Origin: Paracoccaceae bacterium
GTDB taxonomy: Bacteria > Pseudomonadota > Alphaproteobacteria > Rhodobacterales > Rhodobacteraceae
DNA length: 7,132 nt
Assembly (NCBI GenBank): GCA_007128865.1
Contig: SKWP01000066.1
Span: 1-7,132 of the forward strand
Direction of reading: 5' to 3'
Below, piece by piece: positions 1-6,257 of the stretch (position 1 is its first letter; each line of letters starts with the position of its first letter). A program made the translations under genes and the position numbers. The notes beneath the pieces were generated by a model, which ran no database searches, was not told the origin of the DNA, and saw nothing but the letters and a program-made list of their open reading frames with translations.

Positions 1-275
1 ATTGCGTCGAGGAATGCGGCGCCACGCTGCTGCACATCCACACCCACAAGTTCAGCCCTCAGGGGGTGAGCGGGGTGGCGGTGCTGGCCGAAAGCCACAT
101 CAGCGTGCACACCTGGCCCGAGATCGGCTATGGCGCCTTCGACGTGTTCATGTGCGGCGATGCGCAGCCCTGGCGGGCCGTGGATGTGCTGCGCCGGGCC
201 TTCGGCACCGATGATGTGCGCGTCAAGGAACTGCTGCGCGGCGACGGTCTGGTTTGCGATCAGGCCGCCGCCTGA
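1..275 (+). CDS. speD: S-adenosylmethionine decarboxylase proenzyme, 3' part (5' end outside window)
   Basis: This pyruvoyl enzyme decarboxylates SAM to give the aminopropyl donor for spermidine synthesis. It acts in the cytoplasm. The reading frame enters at base 3 and gives 90 residues before the TGA at 273-275. The bacterial class 1B signature is clear: FSPQGVSG is followed by LAESHISVHTWPE. The Glu-Ser bond in AESH is the self-cleavage site, and that Ser (bases 93-95) becomes the pyruvoyl group. Counting the Ser as residue 63 (Thermotoga maritima numbering) places a Ser at 55, a His at 68 and a Cys at 83 (bases 153-155). These are the known processing and catalytic residues, so the enzyme should be active. 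By the same numbering about 30 N-terminal residues are missing to the left. The gene ends 7 bases before speE, so the two are almost certainly co-transcribed. The short Ala-rich tail is unremarkable. Confidence 0.95.
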   Translation, partial: CVEECGATLLHIHTHKFSPQGVSGVAVLAESHISVHTWPEIGYGAFDVFMCGDAQPWRAVDVLRRAFGTDDVRVKELLRGDGLVCDQAAA

Positions 276-282
276 GTGCACC

Positions 283-1131
283 ATGACCGACTGGATGATT
301 GAAAAACTCCACCCGGACTACGCGCAGGCCTTGCGCGTGGACCGGGTGCTGTATGACAGCGCGACCGATCATCAGCGCCTGCGGGTGATCGAGAATGCGC
401 GCTTCGGCCGGGTTCTGACGCTGGACGACGTCGTTCAGACCACCGAGGGCGACAACTTCATCTATCACGAGATGATGGCGCATGTGCCGATCTTCGCCCA
501 TGGCGCGGCCGAGCGGGTGCTGATTGTCGGCGGCGGCGACGGCGGCATGGCGCGCGAGGTTCTGCGGCACCGTGGCGTGCGCCACCTCACCATGGTCGAG
601 ATCGATGCCGGCGTTGTCGAGTTTTCCCAAAAGTACCTTCCGACACTTTCGGCCGGCGCCTTCGATGACCCGCGGCTCGATCTGGTGATCGACGACGGCG
701 CAGCCTTCATGCGCCGCGAGGGGGCCGGGTTCGACGTGATCATCGTCGATTCGACCGATCCGGTCGGCCCCGGCGAGGTGCTGTTTACCGACAGCTTTTA
801 TGGCCATGCCAAGCGGCGGCTGAACCCCGGTGGCATCATCGTTACGCAGAATGGCGTGCCGTTCATGCAGGGGGCCGAGCTGACCAACACCATGCGCGCC
901 TTCCGGGCGCTTTATTCGGACTGGACCTGCTATCTGGCCAGCGTGCCCACCTATAACGGCGGGCCGATGGCCTTTGGCTGGGGCACCGACGGGGCCGCAC
1001 GTCAGACGCCGCTTGCGGTGCTGCGCGAGCGCTTTGCTGCTGCCGGGTTCGAGCCCGGCTATTACACGCCCGAGGTCCATCAGGGCGCCTTTGCCCTGCC
1101 CGGCTATGTGCAGAAACTCATGCCGGCCTGA
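283..1131 (+). CDS. speE: Spermidine synthase (putrescine aminopropyltransferase)
   Basis: This cytoplasmic enzyme transfers the aminopropyl group of decarboxylated SAM to putrescine, giving spermidine and methylthioadenosine. The 282 residues are close to the 288 of E. coli SpeE. The N-terminal beta domain carries [19 protein letters not shown] and YHEMMAHVP (about 37-69). The Rossmann-like domain follows with the nucleotide-binding GGGDGG (83-88), the acidic VEID (105-108) and DDGAAF (137-142). The catalytic loop DSTDPVGP (156-163) carries Asp156 and Asp159, which correspond to the Asp158/Asp161 pair of E. coli. [10 protein letters not shown] near the C-terminus is also family-typical. I chose the ATG at 283 because MTDW matches usual SpeE N-termini; the open frame extends back to 130 but there it overlaps speD. 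The Shine-Dalgarno match is poor, so translation may be coupled to speD, whose stop lies 7 bases upstream. Spermidine is the likeliest product, but the acceptor amine is inferred from family similarity. Confidence 0.95.
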   Translation: MTDWMIEKLHPDYAQALRVDRVLYDSATDHQRLRVIENARFGRVLTLDDVVQTTEGDNFIYHEMMAHVPIFAHGAAERVLIVGGGDGGMAREVLRHRGVRHLTMVEIDAGVVEFSQKYLPTLSAGAFDDPRLDLVIDDGAAFMRREGAGFDVIIVDSTDPVGPGEVLFTDSFYGHAKRRLNPGGIIVTQNGVPFMQGAELTNTMRAFRALYSDWTCYLASVPTYNGGPMAFGWGTDGAARQTPLAVLRERFAAAGFEPGYYTPEVHQGAFALPGYVQKLMPA

Positions 1132-1139
1132 ACCGCCCG

Positions 1140-1176
1140 AGGGGTGCGAAACCGGCGCGGCGGTGCGCAGGCCCCT
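1140..1176 (+). terminator. Stem-loop after speE, possible transcript end or 3' stabiliser
   Basis: An imperfect hairpin starts 9 bases after the speE stop. The outer stem AGGGGT (1140-1145) pairs with GCCCCT (1171-1176), including one G-T pair. A middle stem GCG (1146-1148) pairs with CGC (1166-1168), and an inner stem ACCG (1151-1154) pairs with CGGT (1161-1164) around the loop GCGCGG. AG at 1169-1170 bulges out, and AA (1149-1150) faces G1165. In all about 13 pairs form. No T-run follows, so it does not look like a standard intrinsic terminator; attenuation or 3'-end protection of speDE mRNA is equally possible. The fold was worked out by hand without an energy calculation. Confidence 0.35.
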
Positions 1177-1211
1177 TGCACCCGCGGGCGGGCTTGCCTA
1201 ATGCGGCTGAC

Positions 1212-2774
1212 ATGACCGCGACCCAGCATCAGCGCCTTCTTATCGTGGACTTCGGCAGTCAGGTGACGCAGCTTATTGCGCGACGCCTGCGCGAGCAGAA
1301 TGTCTATTGCGAAATCCATCCCTACCAGGCGGTGACCGAGGCGTTTCTGAATGCCTTTGCCCCGCTGGCCGTGGTGCTTTCGGGCGGGCCGGCAAGCGTG
1401 CTTGACCCCGACTCGCCCAGACCGCCGGAAATGCTCTTTCGGCTCGGGGTGCCGGTGCTGGGCATCTGCTATGGCCAGCAGGTGATGATGCAGATGCTGG
1501 GTGGCCGGGTCGAACGCGGCGACGGCACCGCCGAATTCGGCCGCGCCTATGTAACCCCCGCAGGCGATGCGCTGCCGCTGCTGGAAGGCTGGTTCGAGAC
1601 CGGCCGCGAACAGGTCTGGATGAGCCACGGCGACCACGTCGCCGCGCTGGCACCGGGCTTTGCGGTCTATGGCACATCGCCGGCCGCGCCCTTTGCCATC
1701 ACCGCTGACCCGGCCCGGAAATTCTATGCGGTGCAGTTCCACCCCGAGGTGCACCACACCCCGAACGGCGCGCGGCTTTATGCCAATTTCCTGCGCGAGG
1801 CAGGATTTACCGGCGACTGGACCATGGGCGCCTACCGCGAAGAGGCCATCGCCCGCATCCGCGACCAGGTCGGCGACGGCCGGGTTATCTGCGGGCTGTC
1901 GGGCGGGGTTGATTCGTCGGTCGCCGCGGTGCTGATCCACGAGGCTATCGGCGACCGGCTGACCTGCGTCTTTGTCGACCACGGGCTCCTGCGCGAGGGC
2001 GAGGCCGAAGAGGTCGTGGCCATGTTCCGCGACGCCTACAACATCCCGCTGGTGCATGCGGACGAAAGCGCCCTGTTCCTGAATGCCCTTGATGGCGTTT
2101 CCGATCCGGAAACAAAGCGCAAGACCATCGGCCGGCTGTTCATCGACGTGTTCCAGAAACACGCCACCCAGACCGGCGGCGCGGAATTCCTGGCCCAGGG
2201 TACGCTTTACCCCGATGTCATCGAATCGGTCAGCTTTTCCGGTGGCCCTTCGGTTACCATCAAGAGCCACCACAATGTCGGCGGCCTTCCCGAGAAGATG
2301 GGGCTGAAACTGGTCGAGCCCTTGCGCGAGCTGTTCAAGGACGAGGTGCGCGCGCTTGGCCGCGAGCTGGGCCTGCCCGATCGTTTCATCGGCCGCCATC
2401 CCTTTCCGGGGCCCGGCCTGGCCATTCGCTGCCCCGGTGCCATCACCCGCGAGAAGCTGGACATCCTGCGCCGTGCGGATGCGGTATACATCGACCAGAT
2501 CCGCCGCCACGGACTTTACGATGAAATCTGGCAGGCCTTTGTCGCCCTGCTGCCGGTGCGCAGCGTGGGGGTGATGGGCGACGCGCGGACCTATGATTAC
2601 GCCTGCGCCCTGCGTGCTGTCACCAGCGTCGACGGCATGACCGCCGACTATTATCCCTTCAGCCACGACTTCCTTGCCGAAACCGCCACGCGGATCATCA
2701 ACGAGGTGCGCGGCATCAACCGGGTGACCTATGACATAACGTCAAAGCCGCCCGGCACCATCGAATGGGAATGA
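1212..2774 (+). CDS. guaA: GMP synthase (glutamine-hydrolysing)
   Basis: This cytoplasmic enzyme makes GMP from XMP with ATP and glutamine, the last step of de novo guanine nucleotide synthesis. The protein has 520 residues, close to other GuaA proteins. Residues 1-200 are a class I glutamine amidotransferase domain with [20 protein letters not shown] (9-28), the nucleophile Cys86 in GICYGQQ, and His177 and Glu179 in QFHPEV. The ATP-pyrophosphatase domain follows with the PP-loop SGGVDSS (230-236). The C-terminal dimerisation and XMP-binding domain starts near [14 protein letters not shown] (396 on) and ends with the canonical KPPGTIEWE. No key residue is missing. The ATG at 1212 matches the family N-terminus; in-frame TTG codons at 1176 and 1194 are less likely starts. 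No Shine-Dalgarno sequence is visible before it. It lies 80 bases after speE with a hairpin between them, so it may have its own promoter. Confidence 0.97.
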   Translation: MTATQHQRLLIVDFGSQVTQLIARRLREQNVYCEIHPYQAVTEAFLNAFAPLAVVLSGGPASVLDPDSPRPPEMLFRLGVPVLGICYGQQVMMQMLGGRVERGDGTAEFGRAYVTPAGDALPLLEGWFETGREQVWMSHGDHVAALAPGFAVYGTSPAAPFAITADPARKFYAVQFHPEVHHTPNGARLYANFLREAGFTGDWTMGAYREEAIARIRDQVGDGRVICGLSGGVDSSVAAVLIHEAIGDRLTCVFVDHGLLREGEAEEVVAMFRDAYNIPLVHADESALFLNALDGVSDPETKRKTIGRLFIDVFQKHATQTGGAEFLAQGTLYPDVIESVSFSGGPSVTIKSHHNVGGLPEKMGLKLVEPLRELFKDEVRALGRELGLPDRFIGRHPFPGPGLAIRCPGAITREKLDILRRADAVYIDQIRRHGLYDEIWQAFVALLPVRSVGVMGDARTYDYACALRAVTSVDGMTADYYPFSHDFLAETATRIINEVRGINRVTYDITSKPPGTIEWE

Positions 2775-2856
2775 GCCACAGGGCAGGCCCCGTCGCGGCC
2801 CGTCGGCGCCCCGGTCGCGCCCCGCTGCAAGACCTGCCGAAGCCAGCTCCGGGCGG

Positions 2857-3780
2857 ATGACCGGGCCGCCACCCACCCCGGTCGCAGAATCGGCGGCGGG
2901 CATGGCAGCCCGACCCTGGCGGGCGCTGATCTGGGTTCTGGGCGCTGTGGCTTCGTTTTCGGTCATGGCCGTCGCCGGACGCGAGGCGCAGGCACAGCTC
3001 AATGTCTTCGAACTGATGGCCTGGCGTTCGGCCATAGGCTGGCTGGTTGTCTGTGCGGTTCTGGCCTTCCATGGGTTTGCCCAGATCCGCAGTCGCAACC
3101 CGCGGCTGCATGTGCAGCGCAATCTTGCCCATTTCACCGGGCAGGTAAGCTGGCTCTATGCGCTGCCGCTCATACCTTTCGCACAACTGGTTGCACTCGA
3201 ATTCACCAGCCCGCTCTGGGTTGCGGTGCTGGCGCCGCTGCTGCTGGGCGAAGCGATGACACGGCGGCGCATGATGGCGGTTGCGCTTGGTTTTGCGGGC
3301 GTCCTGATCGTTGCCCAGCCCGGCGCGGTCGAACCCGGTGCCGGGCATGCCGCAGCCCTTGTGGCCGCCCTGGGTCTGGCCCTGAACACGCTGTTCACAC
3401 GACGCATCCTCGCCCATGACTCGGTGCTTTGCGTGCTGTTCTGGATGACGCTCAGCCAGACCTTCATGGCGCTGGCAATTGCCGTGCCGCTGGGCATGCG
3501 CTGGCCGGCCGCTGCGATCTGGCCCTGGGTGATCCTGGTCGCAATCACCGGACTGACTGCGCATGTCGCGCTTTCGAATGCGCTGCGCCATGCACCGGCC
3601 GTGCTTGTGGCACCGATGGATTTCCTGCGCCTTCCGGTCATCGCGCTGGTTGGCATGCTGCTTTACGGTGAACCGCTGTTGCTGTCGGTGTTCGTCGGGG
3701 CACTGGTGATCTTCGCCGGCAACCTGATGAACCTGACCGGTGCAGGCGGCCGGCGACAACGGCGTGGCAGCTCGCACTGA
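2857..3780 (+). CDS. EamA/DMT-family inner-membrane transporter, substrate unknown
   Basis: This is an inner-membrane permease of the drug/metabolite transporter superfamily, 307 residues with two EamA-type halves. About ten hydrophobic segments can be read, near residues 24-41, 54-73, 89-108, 109-131, 138-155, 162-180, 189-212, 220-243, 247-270 and 274-295. RNLAHFTGQVSW, then ALEFTSPLWV and a Leu-Gly-Glu (130-132), are characteristic of DMT proteins. The same pattern occurs in the second half, where PMDFLRLPVIAL precedes a Tyr-Gly-Glu. The short C-terminal tail is basic (RRQRR) and probably cytoplasmic. The family exports or imports amino acids, metabolites, nucleosides or SAM, and the sequence alone does not say which. 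ATG 2857 opens the frame; ATG 2902 (Met16) is an alternative that would remove a Pro-rich, non-membrane leader. It lies 82 bases after guaA without a convincing terminator between, so read-through is possible. Confidence 0.88.
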   Translation: MTGPPPTPVAESAAGMAARPWRALIWVLGAVASFSVMAVAGREAQAQLNVFELMAWRSAIGWLVVCAVLAFHGFAQIRSRNPRLHVQRNLAHFTGQVSWLYALPLIPFAQLVALEFTSPLWVAVLAPLLLGEAMTRRRMMAVALGFAGVLIVAQPGAVEPGAGHAAALVAALGLALNTLFTRRILAHDSVLCVLFWMTLSQTFMALAIAVPLGMRWPAAAIWPWVILVAITGLTAHVALSNALRHAPAVLVAPMDFLRLPVIALVGMLLYGEPLLLSVFVGALVIFAGNLMNLTGAGGRRQRRGSSH

Positions 3781-3871
3781 CCGGGCAGAGTGTCGCGGGA
3801 TTGCCCCTGTAATCCGGAGCCGCATTGTGCCAATATGATCGAAATCCGAACCGCACGACCGAGGCCAGATC

Positions 3872-4318
3872 ATGATCCTGAAACCTCAGTTCCGCGTTGC
3901 GAGCATGGCCCTGCTGGCCGCGGCACTGCTGCTGACCGCCCCCGCCACCGCCCAGCACGCAACGCATTACGTCTCGGCGCCCAGCGCCGCCGAGATCGAG
4001 GCGGCCAACGTCCTGCTGGTGGACATCCGCAGCCCCGCGGAATGGCAGCAGACGGGGGTTTTTCCCGGCGCGCTGCTGATGACCTATGACGGCGGCGACC
4101 CGGAAGCCTTCATCGACGGCCTGAGGCCGCATCTGCAGCCCGGTCAGCCTGTTGCGCTGATCTGCCGGACGGGCAACCGGACCTCGCGCGCGGCCGCGCA
4201 GTTCGCCCCGCTGCTGGAACAACCGGTCGTCGATCTGGCCGGCGGCATGATGCGCCTGCTGGCGGACGGTTACGCACCCGCCCGCCCCACGCGCGAACAG
4301 GGCTGCACAATCTGCTGA
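3872..4318 (+). CDS. Exported single-domain rhodanese-like protein with C-terminal CxxC
   Basis: This is a predicted periplasmic rhodanese-fold protein of 148 residues (about 121 after processing). The N-terminus is a clear Sec signal peptide: Lys4 and Arg8, a hydrophobic core of about 9-21, and a likely cut after Ala-Thr-Ala27. The rhodanese domain starts with VLLVDIRSPAEW (47-58), the usual DhRSPxEW element. The active-site loop CRTGNRTSRAA carries Cys98 and a six-residue loop, as in sulfurtransferases rather than the longer loop of Cdc25-type phosphatases. LAGGMMRLLADGYAP closes the fold. The only other cysteines are Cys145 and Cys148, a CxxC that forms the very end of the chain. Family knowledge suggests persulfide transfer or thiol chemistry; the partner is unknown. 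ATG 3872 is preceded by a modest GAGG at 3861-3864. The 91 bases upstream hold no promoter I would defend. Confidence 0.88.
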   Translation: MILKPQFRVASMALLAAALLLTAPATAQHATHYVSAPSAAEIEAANVLLVDIRSPAEWQQTGVFPGALLMTYDGGDPEAFIDGLRPHLQPGQPVALICRTGNRTSRAAAQFAPLLEQPVVDLAGGMMRLLADGYAPARPTREQGCTIC

Positions 4319-4341
4319 GGGCTTCCGCCGCAACCACGCTT

Positions 4342-4369
4342 CGTGCTAGCCCGGCGCGGGGCGAGCACG
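4342..4369 (+). promoter_or_regulatory. Stem-loop in the leader of the P-loop NTPase gene
   Basis: CGTGCT (4342-4347) pairs with AGCACG (4364-4369), and GCCC (4349-4352) pairs with GGGC (4359-4362), separated by one A-G mismatch. The hexaloop is GGCGCG. Ten pairs in 28 bases, nearly all G-C, should be very stable. Its 3' foot shares G4369 with the GGAG (4369-4372) that is the best ribosome binding site for the ATG at 4383. It could restrict translation of that gene, or mark the 3' end of the rhodanese transcript, whose stop is 23 bases upstream. No T-run follows. The pairing is directly visible; the function is inferred. Confidence 0.45.
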
Positions 4370-4382
4370 GAGACCACGCGGC

Positions 4383-5246
4383 ATGATCTATCCCGACGCC
4401 AGGGCCTGGCGGGCTGCAACGAACAGGCGCGTGGCGCTGTTCGGCATGTCAGGGCTCGGAAAGACCTGGACGGCGGGCCTGCTGCGCCAGTCGGGCGGAT
4501 GGTTCCATTACTCGGTCGATTACCGTATCGGCACCCGGTACATGGGCGAGCATATCGCCGACAACTTCAAGCGCGAGGCAATGAAGGTGCCGCTTCTGCG
4601 CGAATTGCTGTTGTCGGACAGCGTCTACATCACCTCCAACATCACCTTCGAAAACCTCGCACCGCTGTCGACCTATCTCGGCAAGCCCGGAGATCCGGCC
4701 CGCGGCGGGCTGGATTTCAACGAATACATGAAGCGTCAGGAACAGCACCGCTCCGCCGAGATTTCCGCCCTGCTGGACACCCCGGCGTTCATCGACCGGG
4801 CAGCGGCGCTTTATGGCTATCCGCATTTCGTCTGCGATACGGGCGGGTCGATCTGCGAGGTGGTCGATCCCGACGACCCGGACGATCCGGTTCTGAAATG
4901 CCTTTCGGAAAACCTGCTGCTGGTCTGGATCCGGGGTACAGAGGCGCACACCGAAGAACTCGTGCGCCGCTTCGACCGGGCGCCGAAACCGATGTATTAC
5001 CAGCCCGATTTCCTGCACGCGGCGTGGAACGAATATCTCGGGCAGACCGGCGCCGCAGAAGGCGCGGTCGACCCCGATGCTTTCGTGCGCTGGGCCTATG
5101 CGCGGGCACTGGCGCATCGTACGCCACGCTATGCCGCCATGGCCCGCAACTGGGGTATCGCGGTCGAGGCCGGGGATATCGCCGGTCTGGGCAACGCCGA
5201 CGACTTCGTGGCGCTGATTGCCGCCGCCCTTGAGGCCCGAGGCTGA
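4383..5246 (+). CDS. Kinase-like P-loop NTPase of unknown function
   Basis: I do not recognise a named function. The 287-residue protein is soluble, without signal peptide or membrane segment. A Walker A motif GMSGLGKT lies at 21-28, directly after a beta strand (VALF), as in P-loop kinases. A second strand ends in HYSVDYR with Asp46, a position where many nucleotide and small-molecule kinases carry an acidic substrate residue. A further strand ends in FVCDTGGS with Asp152, a possible Walker B acid. The late segment VWIRGTEAHTEELVRRFDR (181-199), followed by PKPMYYQ, is Arg-rich and resembles a kinase lid. An odd Asp-Pro run, DPDDPDDP, lies at 162-169. These point to phosphotransfer or nucleotide-driven work on a small substrate, which is inference. 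The ATG at 4383 has GGAG ten bases upstream, at the foot of a stem-loop. metA follows after 48 bases and may be co-transcribed. Confidence 0.85.
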   Translation: MIYPDARAWRAATNRRVALFGMSGLGKTWTAGLLRQSGGWFHYSVDYRIGTRYMGEHIADNFKREAMKVPLLRELLLSDSVYITSNITFENLAPLSTYLGKPGDPARGGLDFNEYMKRQEQHRSAEISALLDTPAFIDRAAALYGYPHFVCDTGGSICEVVDPDDPDDPVLKCLSENLLLVWIRGTEAHTEELVRRFDRAPKPMYYQPDFLHAAWNEYLGQTGAAEGAVDPDAFVRWAYARALAHRTPRYAAMARNWGIAVEAGDIAGLGNADDFVALIAAALEARG

Positions 5247-5283
5247 CGGGGCTATCTGAGCGGTCCACCGCACGCAGTCCGAA

Positions 5284-5288
5284 AGAGG
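5284..5288 (+). promoter_or_regulatory. Ribosome binding site of metA
   Basis: AGAGG sits six bases before the metA ATG, within GAAAGAGG. It is the clearest Shine-Dalgarno sequence in the window and fixes the start at 5295. Its last two bases belong to the eight-base palindrome GGCGCGCC (5287-5294), which fills the spacer up to the start codon. Confidence 0.65.
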
Positions 5289-5294
5289 CGCGCC

Positions 5295-6218
5295 ATGCCC
5301 ATCACCCTGCCGCAGACCCTGCCCGCCTATGAGGTCCTCTCGCGCGAGGGTGTGATGGTGATGTCGCAGGACCGCGCCGCCCGGCAGGATATCCGGCCGC
5401 TGCGGATCGCGCTGCTCAACCTGATGCCCAAGAAGATCCAGACCGAAACCCAGTTCGCCCGGCTGATCGGCGCCACCCCGCTGCAGATCGATTTCCACCT
5501 GATCCGGATGAGCGAACACGAGACCAAGAACACCGCCGCCGCGCATATGGACGCGTTCTATCGACCGTTTCGCGATGTCGCCGGCGAGCGGTTCGACGGG
5601 CTGATCGTGACCGGAGCGCCGATCGAACACCTGCCCTATGAACAGGTCACCTACTGGGACGAACTGCGCAGGGTGTTCGACTGGACCCAGACCCATGTGC
5701 ATTCGACCTTTGCGGTCTGCTGGGGCGGGATGGCCTGGCTCAACCACTTCCACGGGGTTCCCAAGCATATGCTGGACGCCAAGGCCTTCGGCTGCTTCCG
5801 GCACCGCAACATGGCCCCGGCCTCGCCCTATCTGCGGGGGTTTTCCGACGATGTGCTGATCCCGGTCAGCCGCTGGACCGAAATCAGGCAGCCTGACGTC
5901 GACGCGGTGCCGGGGCTGGTGACGCTGATCGGTTCGGACGAGGTAGGCCCCTGCCTTGTCGAGGATGCGGCGCACCGGGCGCTGTGCATCTTCAACCATT
6001 TCGAATACGACAGCACCACGCTCAAGGAAGAATACGACCGCGATGTGGCATCCGGCAAGCCGATCGAGGTACCGCGCAACTACTACCCCGACGACAACCC
6101 GGCACGCACACCGCTCAACCGCTGGCGAAGCCACGCGCATCTTCTATATGGCAACTGGATAAACGAGATATACCAGTCGACACCCTATGAGATCGACCGC
6201 ATCGGCAAACCGGACTGA
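5295..6218 (+). CDS. metA: Homoserine O-acyltransferase, predicted acetyl-CoA type
   Basis: This cytoplasmic enzyme acylates the hydroxyl of homoserine, the first committed step of methionine synthesis. The protein has 307 residues, the normal size of the MetA family. [15 protein letters not shown] and [17 protein letters not shown] (41-57) are typical. The nucleophile is Cys142 in [10 protein letters not shown], and His235 and Glu237 in FNHFEYD complete the active site; all three numbers coincide with those of characterised MetA proteins. Glu111 lies in TGAPIE. In Bacillus cereus MetA, Glu at 111 confers acetyl-CoA use, while Gly there in E. coli gives succinyl-CoA use. The product is therefore predicted to be O-acetylhomoserine, which would feed direct sulfhydrylation or cystathionine synthesis. 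This gene is often annotated as homoserine O-succinyltransferase (metAS); metAA fits better. The start at 5295 is supported by AGAGG six bases upstream. No SAM-II riboswitch was recognised in the 48-base leader. Confidence 0.95.
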   Translation: MPITLPQTLPAYEVLSREGVMVMSQDRAARQDIRPLRIALLNLMPKKIQTETQFARLIGATPLQIDFHLIRMSEHETKNTAAAHMDAFYRPFRDVAGERFDGLIVTGAPIEHLPYEQVTYWDELRRVFDWTQTHVHSTFAVCWGGMAWLNHFHGVPKHMLDAKAFGCFRHRNMAPASPYLRGFSDDVLIPVSRWTEIRQPDVDAVPGLVTLIGSDEVGPCLVEDAAHRALCIFNHFEYDSTTLKEEYDRDVASGKPIEVPRNYYPDDNPARTPLNRWRSHAHLLYGNWINEIYQSTPYEIDRIGKPD

Positions 6219-6231
6219 CCACGCAGCGCGC

Positions 6232-6247
6232 CGCCGGATGGCCGGCG
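6232..6247 (+). terminator. Short hairpin after metA
   Basis: CGCCGG (6232-6237) pairs with CCGGCG (6242-6247) around the tetraloop ATGG. It begins 14 bases after the metA stop and ends 10 bases before the ATG of the next gene. No T-run follows. Perfect six-pair G/C hairpins arise easily by chance in DNA this rich in G and C, so this is only a candidate for a transcript end or for a structure affecting the hydrolase start. Confidence 0.2.
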
Positions 6248-6257
6248 CCTTGCCGCC

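Noticed and set aside
1104..2666. Long open frame (520 codons) on the - strand opposite guaA
   Set aside because: It mirrors guaA in a genome with strong G/C third positions, which suppresses antisense stop codons. The protein has no recognisable domain, while the + strand frame is a textbook GuaA.
2775..2856. GC-rich gap with short imperfect repeats (CCCGTCG, GTCGCG) and a five-pair hairpin after guaA
   Set aside because: The repeats are too short and irregular, and the hairpin (2805-2809 with 2817-2821) too small, to stand out from base composition. There is no T-run.
3801..3837. Promoter-like TTGCCC and CAATAT before the rhodanese gene
   Set aside because: The two hexamers are 24 bases apart, too far for a sigma-70 promoter, and no better-spaced pair is present.
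2716..3873. Open frame of 385 codons on the - strand opposite the DMT transporter
   Set aside because: The translation is rich in Gln, His and Arg without hydrophobic core patterns, as expected from the complement of a membrane protein gene.
4343..5233. Second long + strand frame (296 codons) overlapping the NTPase gene
   Set aside because: Arg/Gly-rich translation without motifs. The frame starting at 4383 has the Walker A motif and a ribosome binding site.
5247..5294. Possible SAM-II riboswitch before metA, as found in many alphaproteobacteria
   Set aside because: The leader is only 48 bases. I see only a four-pair hairpin (5260-5263 with 5268-5271) and none of the conserved pseudoknot sequence that I know for SAM-II. 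A covariance-model search would settle it.
4449..6140. Open frame of 563 codons on the - strand across the NTPase gene and metA
   Set aside because: It spans two well-supported + strand genes and the gap between them, has low-complexity His/Gly/Arg-rich composition and no motif. It is a codon-bias shadow.
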